NCBI GenBank assembly: GCA_900556875.1
Contig: USQQ01000004.1
Coordinates: 68,927 to 132,926 of the forward strand
Origin: an uncultured Collinsella sp.
GTDB lineage: Bacteria > Actinomycetota > Coriobacteriia > Coriobacteriales > Coriobacteriaceae
Direction: 5' to 3'
DNA: 64,000 bases
Shown in pieces: positions 1 through 8,090 of the stretch; positions within the stretch are counted from its first letter, which is position 1; each line of letters opens with the position of its first letter. The notes under the pieces were generated by a model. The model made no database searches. It saw nothing but the letters and a program-made list of their open reading frames with translations, and was not told the DNA's origin. The position numbers were made by a program, and so were the translations under genes.

Positions 1-1034
1 CACCACTCCGTGCAGTCCAGGAACACCATATAGGTGCCCTGCGGGCGCGAATAGGACACGCCCTCAAAATGCTCGTCAACGTAATTGCAAAAGTAGTCAA
101 CGTTGGCATCGATGACCTCATTGAGCTCATCGAGCCACTCGTAGCCTTGCGGCTGGTAGGCACCGATAAGCGCATGCATGGAGAGGACGTTCATCTCGTT
201 GTAGTGAGTCTTGTTGGACACGGCGCACACGCGGTCGCGCAGCGTCTCGTTATAGATGATGTGGTAGCTGCCGACCAGGCCCGCCAGGTTAAACGTCTTG
301 CTGGGCGCATAGAGGGCGACCGTGCGCATGCGGGCATCCTCGCTCACCGACTGCGTCGGGATATGCTTGTGACCGGGCAAGATGATGTCGGACCAAATCT
401 CGTCCGAAATCACCACGCAATCGTGCCGGCGATAGATGTCCATGGCGCGCTCGATCTCGTCGCGCTCCCATACGCGGCCACAAGGATTGTGCGGCGAGCA
501 GAACACCGCGGCGTGGATGTGGTTTTGGGTGAGCTTGCGTTCCATGTCCTCAAAGTCCATGCGCCACACGCCCTGGTCGTCGAGCTTAAGCGGGCTGTGG
601 ACAATGCGATAGCCCGCGGCTTCGATGGACTTGGTAAAGCCGATGTAGGTAGGGCTGTGGACCAGCACCGCATCGCCCGGCTGGACATACGCCCGCAGGG
701 TCGACACGACACCGCCCAGCACGCCGTTTTCGTAGCCGATATGCTCCGGGAGCAGACCCTCGACGCCATTACGTCGGCTCTGCCATTCGATGATGCGGTC
801 GAAGTACTCGTCGCGCGGATCGAAATAGCCAAACATGGGATGCTGGGCGCGCTGAATGATGTGCTCCTGGACCGTGGGCACCGTGGCAAAGTTCATGTCC
901 GCCACCCACATGGGGATGCGGTCGAAGCCCTCGTCGGGCGCGTTCGGAGCCATGCCAGGGATCTCGCCCCAGGAGTCAACGGCGATGGCGTCCATGCCGT
1001 GGCGGTCGATAAGCGAAGTAAAGTCGTATTTCAT
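1..1034 (-). CDS. MalY/PatB-type PLP-dependent C-S lyase/aminotransferase (3' end outside window)
   Basis: A fold-type I pyridoxal-phosphate enzyme of the MalY/PatB group (cystathionine beta-lyase or related aminotransferase, cytoplasmic). The reading frame begins at the ATG at 1034 and stays open to the window edge, giving 344 residues of an expected 390 or so. The N-terminus (MKYDFTSLIDRHG, then IPMWVADMNFATVP) is typical of the family. The PLP-binding lysine is K246 in the motif SKTFNLAG. The C-terminal end lies outside the window. C-S lyase versus aminotransferase activity cannot be decided from this. Confidence 0.9.
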   Translation of the reverse strand, partial: MKYDFTSLIDRHGMDAIAVDSWGEIPGMAPNAPDEGFDRIPMWVADMNFATVPTVQEHIIQRAQHPMFGYFDPRDEYFDRIIEWQSRRNGVEGLLPEHIGYENGVLGGVVSTLRAYVQPGDAVLVHSPTYIGFTKSIEAAGYRIVHSPLKLDDQGVWRMDFEDMERKLTQNHIHAAVFCSPHNPCGRVWERDEIERAMDIYRRHDCVVISDEIWSDIILPGHKHIPTQSVSEDARMRTVALYAPSKTFNLAGLVGSYHIIYNETLRDRVCAVSNKTHYNEMNVLSMHALIGAYQPQGYEWLDELNEVIDANVDYFCNYVDEHFEGVSYSRPQGTYMVFLDCTEW

Positions 1035-1146
1035 GCTGAGCTCCCGTGCAAAGCGGATTGTTTTGATAGGCGTTATTGTCCACCAGCGTGGGCGATTTTG
1101 GCACGGGGTTTGGCGTTGAATTTGGCGAGCGCCATCGAATGGCTGG

Positions 1147-1884
1147 CTAGTCCCGCGCGTCGTCGACGGCGGTTACCGTCAGCCTGGTTCCGTCAACCGT
1201 AAACGATATATCGAGCCCGGCGTAAGCCAAGTGGTACACGCGGTTTGGCTCGTGCTTGCTGCCCGCGCGGCGCGGATCTTGGCGAAGGACCTCTATCAAG
1301 CCGGAGAGCTTTGCGGGCGGGACCATATCCTGCAGCGCATGCGGAAACTCGACATTGAGCTCTTGCCATGGCGCATCTTCAATCCAGCCGCCGGTCGCAT
1401 CCGGGTGACAGTCCGCAAACGGAATGTAGGGCTTGATATCGTAGATGGGCGTGCCGTCACGCAGATCGGCCCCTAGCACATGGATGATGGGGCCATCGTC
1501 GGTAAGCCCGACATGATCGAGTTTGACGCAGGTAAGCCCAATGGGATTAGGTCGAAACGGGCTGCGCGTGGCAAATACGCCCACGCGCTCGGCTCCACCC
1601 AAGCGCGGCGGTCGCACGGTCTTCGACCACTTGGCGTTGGTGCCGGACCTGTCCTGCGTCTTGGCATCGGCGGCGATGTCTTCCGCCGTGCCGCCGGGCG
1701 TTCCGTTTTCAAAGCGCCAGAGCAGCCACAGGTGCGAGAAGGAGTCCAAGCCCTCAACCGCCGCGTTGGAAGCATATTCCGGCTCAAAGACAATGCGCCC
1801 CTCAAGATGGGGCGCCAAAAAGCTGTTGCGCGGGATGCCGAATTTCTGCGGCAGGTCGGTATGTATGTGTGCAATAGGTTCCAT
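1147..1884 (-). CDS. trmO: TrmO (TsaA/YaeB family) tRNA methyltransferase
   Basis: Probable tRNA (N6-threonylcarbamoyladenosine37-N6)-methyltransferase, which methylates t6A37 in threonine tRNAs using SAM. The family N-terminus (MEPIAHIHTDLPQKFGIPR) and the signature GVFATRSPFRPNPIGLT are present, as is the DGTPIYDIKPYIPFAD block. I start it at the ATG at 1884 because the text before it does not resemble the family. An ATG three codons upstream (1893) is equally possible and neither has a clear Shine-Dalgarno. The 245-residue product is a normal length. It is transcribed alone, divergently from the regulator at 2025. Confidence 0.88.
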   Translation of the reverse strand: MEPIAHIHTDLPQKFGIPRNSFLAPHLEGRIVFEPEYASNAAVEGLDSFSHLWLLWRFENGTPGGTAEDIAADAKTQDRSGTNAKWSKTVRPPRLGGAERVGVFATRSPFRPNPIGLTCVKLDHVGLTDDGPIIHVLGADLRDGTPIYDIKPYIPFADCHPDATGGWIEDAPWQELNVEFPHALQDMVPPAKLSGLIEVLRQDPRRAGSKHEPNRVYHLAYAGLDISFTVDGTRLTVTAVDDARD

Positions 1885-2024
1885 GCCGGTCATTGTACGG
1901 CATGAGGGCATGGACGCTGCGTGCAATCCCCCACCACGACCGCCCTTTTTGCAACCAACGGTTGCTTGGAAGGGCATCGGCCGCCGCGTATGCTTAAAGC
2001 CGCAAGCAGCAGAAAGGAGCTATC

Positions 2025-2852
2025 ATGGCCTTTGCAGAAAAACTCATCGCCGTCCGTCGTGCCAACAGCCTCACCCAAGAGCAGCTCGCCGCCAAGCTCT
2101 ATGTCACGCGCCAGGCCGTGAGCCGCTGGGAGCGCGGCGAAGTCACCCCGGGCATCGACATGATGAAACTCATTGCCGCCGTAACCGGAGAGCCGCTGTC
2201 CCACTTGCTCGAAATGCCTGAGCACTATTGCCAGAGCTGCGGCATGGTGCTCACGCCCGACGACTGCGGTACCGATGCCGCGGGCGCCGCGACCGACCAT
2301 TACTGCAAGTGGTGCTACGACCGCGGCAAGTACACCTATGAGACCACGATGGAGGCAATGATCGAAGATTGTGCCCCGCGGCTGGCACAAAGCACCGGCA
2401 TGTCGCTCGATGAAGCCGTCTCGCTCATGGGCGCCGTGCTGCCGCAACTGGAGCGCTGGCGCTCCGTGCACGAAAACGAGGAGCGCTACGGTGCCGAGGC
2501 GCGGGCGCGCTATGGCGATGAGGCTATCGATACGGCAAACGAAGCGCTGTTGGACATGGACCCCGAAACCTGGAACGACATGAAAGAACTCGAGCGCGCG
2601 ATTTTAGGCCAGCTCTCGATTGCCATGGACGACGGCGATCCAAAGAGTAACGAAGCCCGCAAGCTTGTCGCAATGCACCGCCGATGGGTTGGCCTTAACT
2701 GGGGACACGAGCCCCAGGACGAAGCATACCTGGGCCTCGCCAATGGTTATCTTGCCGACCAGCGCTTTGTTGACTACTACGACAAGCCCTGCGGCACCGG
2801 AGCCACGGCGTTTCTGGTACAGGCAATCGAGTCGTCGTTGACGCGTGCATAG
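2025..2852 (+). CDS. XRE regulator with zinc ribbon and TipAS-like domain
   Basis: A three-part cytoplasmic regulator of 275 residues. Residues 5-60 are a Cro/C1-type helix-turn-helix (SLTQEQLAAKLYVTRQAVSRWE). Residues 69-97 form a small zinc ribbon (C69, C72, C94, C97). About 120-275 resembles the TipAS drug-sensing domain (MDPETWNDMKELERA, then the tail FVDYYDKPCGTGATAFL). TipAS normally sits behind a MerR domain, so the XRE-zinc ribbon-TipAS order is unusual but self-consistent. AGGAG precedes the ATG with good spacing. The inference is a ligand-responsive repressor or activator. No adjacent efflux gene reveals its target. Confidence 0.8.
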   Translation: MAFAEKLIAVRRANSLTQEQLAAKLYVTRQAVSRWERGEVTPGIDMMKLIAAVTGEPLSHLLEMPEHYCQSCGMVLTPDDCGTDAAGAATDHYCKWCYDRGKYTYETTMEAMIEDCAPRLAQSTGMSLDEAVSLMGAVLPQLERWRSVHENEERYGAEARARYGDEAIDTANEALLDMDPETWNDMKELERAILGQLSIAMDDGDPKSNEARKLVAMHRRWVGLNWGHEPQDEAYLGLANGYLADQRFVDYYDKPCGTGATAFLVQAIESSLTRA

Positions 2853-2903
2853 ACCGCGGCGGCTTTGGGTATTTCAATCGAAACCTCAACCGATTGGAGA
2901 CCT

Positions 2904-3149
2904 ATGGCTACTGATCACGAGCTCGCGCTCTACGTTATGACCGGCTGCCCGTATTGCATAAAGGTCAAGCGCTTCCTGGCCGATAACGGCGTGACCATCC
3001 CCGAGCGTAATATCTCGACCGATTCCGATGTCGAGCAGACGCTCATCGCCGTCGGCGGAAAGCGCCAAGTTCCCTGCCTGTTCATTGACGGCACGCCACT
3101 CTACGAGTCGGGCGACATCATCGCGTGGATACAGAAGAACCTGCTCTAG
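2904..3149 (+). CDS. Glutaredoxin-like protein
   Basis: An 81-residue glutaredoxin with the dithiol active site C15-P-Y-C18, the cis-proline segment RQVPCLFIDG and the C-terminal ESGDIIAWIQKNL helix. It would reduce disulfides or glutathionylated (here perhaps other low-molecular-weight thiol) mixed disulfides in the cytoplasm. The start is the ATG at 2904 behind GGAG. The upstream in-frame ATG at 2865 would add residues foreign to the family. It lies 51 bases after the TipAS regulator on the same strand and may share its transcript. Confidence 0.88.
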   Translation: MATDHELALYVMTGCPYCIKVKRFLADNGVTIPERNISTDSDVEQTLIAVGGKRQVPCLFIDGTPLYESGDIIAWIQKNLL

Positions 3150-3201
3150 TACGCAATTGCAGTCGGCTCGCCCCGACGTCCAAGCCCATACGACCCAAAC
3201 A

Positions 3202-3256
3202 TGTACACCAGCATCCAAAGTCGACATTTTTCGACATCTTTGGATGCTGGCGTACA
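3202..3256. repeat. Long inverted repeat between convergent genes
   Basis: The left arm begins TGTACACCAGCATCCAAAG and the right arm is its reverse complement with one base changed. Inside each arm is a TCGACA word. The hairpin lies between the glutaredoxin gene (+) and the dus gene (-), and five T residues follow on the + strand at about 3259-3263. It is most simply a terminator for the glutaredoxin transcript, although the stem is much longer than usual for one. Confidence 0.6.
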
Positions 3257-3313
3257 GCTTTTTGCATGGGCCCGGCACAGGCGATCCGTTCTTCTCCGTC
3301 CCCAAGGGATCAT

Positions 3314-4273
3314 TTAGCCACAAAAGCGGGCGATGGGCGCAAGCGGCTGTTCACGAAAGACGCGCTCAACAGCGGCGCGGTATTCATCGACCTTTTTGGT
3401 CTTGCGTACGAGCTTGTGAACGGTCGCGGGATCGGCGAAGGCGCATTTAGCGTAGAACCACCACTCTTTCATGCGAAAGACCGCATTGCCGCCAATCTCG
3501 TCCGCATAGGCCGCAAACAGTGTGTCGTGGAAGCGCTGCAGCTCAGCAGCCGCGGCAGCAGGGCCGCCCTTGACCATGCGAGCGAGCGCTGGGTTCGCAA
3601 GCAAGCCGCGCCCCAACATTACGTGGCGTGTTCCGGGATAGGCCTCCACCAGTGCATCCATGTCCTCAAGATCAAAGATGTCGCCGTTATAGGCCACCGG
3701 AAACGGCGCCCGCTTCAGCGTCTCACCGTAAAACTCTTTGCGCGGCGAGCCTGTATAGCGGTCCTTTTGCACGCGCGGATGCACGATTAGCTCTGCCAGC
3801 GGCATGCGGCAATAGATGTCGAGCACGCGCTCGTATTCGTCGTCGCTTTCCAACCCCAGCCTGGTCTTGACCGACACCGGCAGCGGCGAGTGCTCGCACA
3901 CGTCGCTCAAGAACACCTCGAGCTCATCCAGGTTGCGCAGAAAGCCCGAACCCTTCCCCTTGGCTACAACCGTGCCCGAGGGGCAGCCAAGGTTGAGATT
4001 GACCTCGCGATAACCCATGTCGGCGAGCACCTGCGCCGCCCATACAAACTCGTCCGCGTTCTTGGACATCAGCTGAGGCACCACGTTAAGCCCCTGGTTA
4101 TTGGCGGGATCGACCTCTTTAAACGCCTTGCCGCCAAAGCGGTTCCCCACGCGCGGCGGCGGCAAAAACGGCGTGTAATAGCAATCGAGCGCACCAAAAC
4201 ACTCCGCATGCACGCGACGGAACACATGCCCGGTAATCCCCTCCATGGGGGCCAGCGATAAGTACATCGACAT
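3314..4273 (-). CDS. tRNA-dihydrouridine synthase family protein
   Basis: An FMN enzyme that reduces uridine to dihydrouridine in tRNA using NADPH. The 319-residue protein begins LAPMEGITGHVFRR. It carries the active-site segment NLNLGCPSG (C97 is the expected general acid) and the TIM-barrel motifs VKTRLGLE, IVHPR and YNGDI, and ends in a short helical domain. It resembles the shorter DusC-like branch rather than DusA or DusB. A 31-bp palindrome lies only 15 bases upstream of the ATG, inside the untranslated leader. It is the last gene of a leftward series after mgtA. Confidence 0.9.
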   Translation of the reverse strand: MSMYLSLAPMEGITGHVFRRVHAECFGALDCYYTPFLPPPRVGNRFGGKAFKEVDPANNQGLNVVPQLMSKNADEFVWAAQVLADMGYREVNLNLGCPSGTVVAKGKGSGFLRNLDELEVFLSDVCEHSPLPVSVKTRLGLESDDEYERVLDIYCRMPLAELIVHPRVQKDRYTGSPRKEFYGETLKRAPFPVAYNGDIFDLEDMDALVEAYPGTRHVMLGRGLLANPALARMVKGGPAAAAAELQRFHDTLFAAYADEIGGNAVFRMKEWWFYAKCAFADPATVHKLVRKTKKVDEYRAAVERVFREQPLAPIARFCG

Positions 4274-4287
4274 CCACTCTCACATCA

Positions 4288-4318
4288 ATGTGACAAAGGG
4301 ACAGTCCCTTTGTCACAT
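4288..4318. repeat. REP-like 31-bp palindrome, copy 1
   Basis: A perfect palindrome with 15-bp arms (ATGTGACAAAGGGAC) around one central base. It is the first of five near-identical copies (others at 10623, 14822, 18287, 24255). This copy sits between a small membrane-protein gene and the dus ribosome-binding site. Confidence 0.9.
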
Positions 4319-4377
4319 CTGCAAATCATCATTCGAGTGTTTATTTTGGCACAGCAACGCAAGCGGCCCCATGCACG

Positions 4378-4533
4378 TTATTCGTCCTTCGGCAGCGGCT
4401 TCATGCTCCAAAAGACGACGTTCATAATGACGACGATGATGAGCACCACGCCGTTGGCCACCCAAAAGCCCATATTCAGGCCGAGCCACTCCGAGGTGCC
4501 AAACAGGTCAATCCAAATCTGCGTCCAGTTCAT
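4378..4533 (-). CDS. 51-residue membrane microprotein downstream of mgtA
   Basis: A short gene with a strong AGGAG ribosome site. It encodes 51 residues starting MNWTQIWIDLFGTSEW, with one clear transmembrane helix (about 22-42, NGVVLIIVVIMNVVFW) and a charged tail ending KPLPKDE. It begins 30 bases after the mgtA stop on the same strand, so it is probably co-transcribed. Small membrane proteins that bind and modulate MgtA/MgtB-type pumps are known in enterobacteria (MgtR, MgtS). I do not recognise sequence similarity to those, so a modulator role is inferred from position and topology only. Confidence 0.7.
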   Translation of the reverse strand: MNWTQIWIDLFGTSEWLGLNMGFWVANGVVLIIVVIMNVVFWSMKPLPKDE

Positions 4534-4563
4534 GCGAACGCTCCTCTCATGTCAAATCCCCTA

Positions 4564-7332
4564 TTACAGCAACTCGCCATAGCGCCTGACATAGGCCTTC
4601 TTAAGGCTTGTTGCCAACGCCATATACAGCAAGATGCACGGGATCAGGAACAGGAAGTACTCAGCGGGCAGGGCGCCCAGGCCCAACGTAGGCCCAAGCG
4701 GGCTAAACGGAATCGCCGTGAGCAGCGCGATGCCCGTCATCGTGAGCAGCATCACCGGCGCCGAGGCACGGCTCTGAATAAACGGCAGCTTGGGCGTGCG
4801 GATCATATGAATGACCAACGTCTGACTCCACATGGACTCGACAAACCAACCGGCCTGGAACAGCGCGATGTATGCCAGCTGCATCTGCTCCAGCGCAACG
4901 CCCGAGTAAACGTGCGCAAGATCGTTAAACAGCACGCCGTGGCTCACAAACAGCGGACAGAAGACAAAATACATAAAGATATAGGTCATAAAGTCAAAGA
5001 TGGAGCTGGTGGGCCCGATCCAGATCATGAACCTGCCGACACTCGACGCATCCCAGGTACGCGGCACGCGCAGGAACTCCTCGTCCACGTTATCCCAGGG
5101 AATCGCCAGGCAGCTGCAGTCATAAATCAAGTTGAGCAGAATCAGCTGGATGCTCATCATGGGCAAAAACGGCAGCAGGGCAGACGCGGCAAGCACGCTA
5201 AACATGTTGCCGAAGTTTGAGCTCGCGGTCATCTTTATGTACTTGATCATGTTGGCGTAGGTCTTACGCCCCTCGACGATGCCTTCCTCGAGCACCATCA
5301 GGTCCTTCTCAAGCAAGATGATGTCCGCCGACTCCTTGGCAACGTCGACGGCGGTATCGACCGAGATGCCGATATCGGACGACTTCATGGCCGAGGCATC
5401 GTTGATGCCGTCACCCATGTAGCCCACAACATGCCCGTTGTCGCGCAGGACGGAGACGACGCGTGCCTTTTGGTCGGGCGTGAGCTTGGCAAACACCTGC
5501 ACGTCCTCGGCACGACGAGCGAGCTCCGCATCATCCATGGTGGCAATGTCGCTACCCAGCAGCATGTTGTTGACCTGCAGCCCCACCTGCTTGCAGATGG
5601 TGCGCGTGACCTTCTCGTTGTCGCCGGTCAAAATCTTGGTGACGACACCATGGTTGCGCAGTGCCTCGATGGCATCGGCCGTCGACTCTTTGGGCGGATC
5701 CAAAAACGCCAGATAGCCGATCAGGACCATATCGCACTCGTCCTCGGCGCTAAAGGCACCGGCCGGCGAAGGATTGGACTTTTGCGCAATCGCCAACACA
5801 CGAAAACCGTCGTCGTTTAAATCGGCGACCGTTGCCAGGATACGCTTGCGCACCTCGTCGTCCAGCACGCGAACCGCGCCATCGATCTCGGCGTGCGAGC
5901 ACACCGAGAGCATTTCCTCGACAGCGCCCTTGGTGACCATCTGAGTCTTGCCGCTGCGACCGCGCACCACGGTGGTTAGGCGACGGCGCGTAAAATCAAA
6001 CGGAACCTCGTCGACCTTAACATATGCCTCCGAAAGATCGGTGAGACTCGGGTCGTTTTGCTCCTCTTCCTCGGCGCACTTGATGATCGCCAGGTCCATG
6101 AGGTTTTTGTAGCCCGTCTGGAAATAACTGTTGAGATAGGCATGGCGCAGAACGCGCGAATCCTCCTGACCGTTGATGTTCCAGTGATACTCCAGCACCA
6201 CCTGGTCCTGCGTCAGCGTACCGGTCTTGTCCGTGCACAGCACATCCATGGCGCCAAAGTTCTGAATCGAGTTGAGGTTCTTGACGATGGTCTGCTTTTT
6301 ACTCATGGCAACTGCGCCCTTGGCAAGGCACGTGGTGACGATCATGGGCAGCATCTCGGGCGTGAGGCCCACGGCGATGCTGATGGCAAAGAGGCCGGCA
6401 TCGAGCCAATCGCCCTTGGTAACGCCGTTGATCAAAAAGACGAACGGAACCATCACCATCATAAAGCGGATGAGCACCCACGAGACGCCATTGACGCCTT
6501 TGGAAAAGCTGGTCTCCACGGCGTCATCCGAAAGGCTCGACGCCATGGAGCCAAACAGGGTCTGCTCGCCCACGCTAAAGACGACTGCGGTCGCGCTGCC
6601 CGAGATCACGCTGCTGCCCATAAGGGCGATATTCTCGAACGACGTTGCCGAGTCGGATTCTGCGCAGGTCGCGGGCACCTTCTCGACAGGCTCGCTCTCG
6701 CCCGTCAGGCTGGCCTGGCTCACAAAGAGATCCTTTGCCTCGATGATCCTCACGTCCGCGGGGATCATGTCGCCAGCGGAAAGGTGCACGATGTCGCCGA
6801 CCACCACGTCGTCGATGGGAATCTCCTTTTTGGGAGCATCCTTTCGAGTGACCGTCACGGTCGTCGTGATCATGTCGAGCAGCTTTTCGGCCGCGTTGCC
6901 GCTACGCGCCTCCTGGATATAGCGCAACGTGCCCGAAAGCACCACCATCGTGGTGATGATAATCACGGTCAGCGGATCGAAATCTTCCGGCGTGCTTCCC
7001 ATAAGCGAAAGGGAGGGAAACACCATGTCCGTTGCCGCCGAGATAATGGCCAGGAAAAACAGGATTGCCGTAAAGGGGTTGACGAAGGCATCTGCGAGCC
7101 TGCGGGCCAGCGACTTTTTCTTGCCGCGCGTGACCACGTTGCGCCCGTTGTCCGCCTCGCTGTGTGCGACCCCGTCGCGGTCCAGGCCACCCAAGTTGGA
7201 CCCGACCCATGCCATAGCATCGGTCAGCGGAATGGTCGCCGCATACTGGATGCGCCCCTCCGCACGATGCCGAATCAAATCGTGCTGCGCTTGAGCCGTC
7301 GATGCCGCGCGATGCATGGTTAACATCTTCAC
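4564..7332 (-). CDS. mgtA: Mg2+-importing P-type ATPase (MgtA/MgtB type)
   Basis: A full-length P3B-type ATPase of 922 residues in the cytoplasmic membrane that would drive Mg2+ uptake with ATP. Visible in order: a cytosolic N-terminal segment (1-85), first helices (FTAILFFLAIISAAT), actuator loop with TGES near 210, the LTPEMLP helix, phosphorylation site D368 in DKTGTLTQ, hinge MGDGINDASAM, and the family motif LIYDCSCLAIPWDNVD near the C-terminus. The first codon appears to be GTG at 7332, eight bases after GGAG. ATGs at 7326 and 7317 are alternatives. A 170-base leader precedes it and a membrane microprotein follows. Confidence 0.93.
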   Translation of the reverse strand: MKMLTMHRAASTAQAQHDLIRHRAEGRIQYAATIPLTDAMAWVGSNLGGLDRDGVAHSEADNGRNVVTRGKKKSLARRLADAFVNPFTAILFFLAIISAATDMVFPSLSLMGSTPEDFDPLTVIIITTMVVLSGTLRYIQEARSGNAAEKLLDMITTTVTVTRKDAPKKEIPIDDVVVGDIVHLSAGDMIPADVRIIEAKDLFVSQASLTGESEPVEKVPATCAESDSATSFENIALMGSSVISGSATAVVFSVGEQTLFGSMASSLSDDAVETSFSKGVNGVSWVLIRFMMVMVPFVFLINGVTKGDWLDAGLFAISIAVGLTPEMLPMIVTTCLAKGAVAMSKKQTIVKNLNSIQNFGAMDVLCTDKTGTLTQDQVVLEYHWNINGQEDSRVLRHAYLNSYFQTGYKNLMDLAIIKCAEEEEQNDPSLTDLSEAYVKVDEVPFDFTRRRLTTVVRGRSGKTQMVTKGAVEEMLSVCSHAEIDGAVRVLDDEVRKRILATVADLNDDGFRVLAIAQKSNPSPAGAFSAEDECDMVLIGYLAFLDPPKESTADAIEALRNHGVVTKILTGDNEKVTRTICKQVGLQVNNMLLGSDIATMDDAELARRAEDVQVFAKLTPDQKARVVSVLRDNGHVVGYMGDGINDASAMKSSDIGISVDTAVDVAKESADIILLEKDLMVLEEGIVEGRKTYANMIKYIKMTASSNFGNMFSVLAASALLPFLPMMSIQLILLNLIYDCSCLAIPWDNVDEEFLRVPRTWDASSVGRFMIWIGPTSSIFDFMTYIFMYFVFCPLFVSHGVLFNDLAHVYSGVALEQMQLAYIALFQAGWFVESMWSQTLVIHMIRTPKLPFIQSRASAPVMLLTMTGIALLTAIPFSPLGPTLGLGALPAEYFLFLIPCILLYMALATSLKKAYVRRYGELL

Positions 7333-7370
7333 TTATTACGCTCCGTTCTATCGATTGCGTGCAGAGCAAC

Positions 7371-7451
7371 TTAGCTGCGGCGGTCCTTAACAAGATGGGC
7401 CCGCGGCGGCGCACATCGCCCTGCGCTTCCGGTACTGTCACTGCCGCTCAA
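7371..7451 (-). CDS. Possible 26-codon leader ORF in the mgtA 5' region
   Basis: The mgtA leader contains a TTG-initiated frame of 26 codons preceded by AAGGAG. It includes a Pro-Pro-Arg stretch and ends KDRRS 38 bases before mgtA. Enterobacterial mgtA is controlled by a proline-rich leader peptide (MgtL), which is the only reason to note this frame. The start is weak, and the frame could be fortuitous in GC-rich DNA. Confidence 0.22.
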   Translation of the reverse strand: MSGSDSTGSAGRCAPPRAHLVKDRRS

Positions 7452-7495
7452 GGTCCTCACCTCTCCTTCGCGTCTGCGACTGTTCACAGAATAGA

Positions 7496-7537
7496 AAAGC
7501 CGCAAGACCCAGCACATGGCTGGTTTCTTGCGGCTTT
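7496..7537 (-). terminator. Terminator after the winged-helix gene
   Basis: Perfect 11-bp stem AAAGCCGCAAG / CTTGCGGCTTT with a second inner stem (CCAGC / GCTGG), ending in four T residues on the minus strand. It lies about 60 bases beyond the stop of the winged-helix gene and separates it from mgtA. Confidence 0.85.
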
Positions 7538-7598
7538 CTTGCGATTCGGCAAGGATTGTTCTGCTGTTTTCGATCGGCAGCGGCAATAGGCCAAAGCG

Positions 7599-8081
7599 TC
7601 ATTCGGTCATCTTGTAGCCAACGCCCCACACGGTCAACAGATAGCGCGGGTTATCGGGCTCGGGCTCAATCTTCTTTCGTATCTTTCGGACAAAGGCCAT
7701 GATGTTGCTGTCGTCGAGCAAATACTCGTCCCGCCACACGGCCCGATAGATTTCTTCCTTGCTAAAGACCGTGCCCCGATTGGTGGCCAAAAAGGCAAGG
7801 ATGTCAAATTCCTTGGGCGTGAGCGAGACGGGCGCCCCCAGGACTTTCACGGTGCGCGAAGCCAGGTCAATCGACAGCCTATCGATAACGATGGGTTCTG
7901 TGCCCGAACCGGGCTGCGAGCCCGCGAGCATCAGTTCAACGGACGTGAGCCTGCCCGACGCGATATCGGCAAATATGGGCGCAAGCTCAAGGGCGGCGGC
8001 ACTACCGGACGAGAACAGCGCACCGCTGAGCTCGGCGGCCTCGGCGGGCGTGATCGCTATGTTGGTTCTGTTCGTTCGCAT
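7599..8081 (-). CDS. Orphan OmpR/PhoB-type winged-helix regulator
   Basis: A 160-residue protein. The C-terminal 95 residues are a complete OmpR/PhoB effector domain (VSLTPKEFDILAFLATNRGTVFSKEEIYRAVW, then NIMAFVRKIRKKI and YLLTVWGVGYKM). The N-terminal 60 residues are not a receiver domain: there is no phospho-acceptor aspartate. It starts nine bases after the stop of the second P-type ATPase and is co-transcribed with it. A terminator follows. It probably regulates the two flanking ATPase genes by a route other than classical phosphorelay, but that is inference from position. Confidence 0.82.
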   Translation of the reverse strand: MRTNRTNIAITPAEAAELSGALFSSGSAAALELAPIFADIASGRLTSVELMLAGSQPGSGTEPIVIDRLSIDLASRTVKVLGAPVSLTPKEFDILAFLATNRGTVFSKEEIYRAVWRDEYLLDDSNIMAFVRKIRKKIEPEPDNPRYLLTVWGVGYKMTE

Positions 8082-8090
8082 AGAACAACC

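Noticed and set aside
69..1202. 377-codon frame on the + strand
   Set aside because: Antisense to the PLP enzyme, whose frame has clear catalytic motifs; the + frame is Val/Ala/Arg/His-rich shadow text.
6058..7323. 421-codon frame on the + strand
   Set aside because: Mirror of mgtA, with no start signal and no recognisable protein character.
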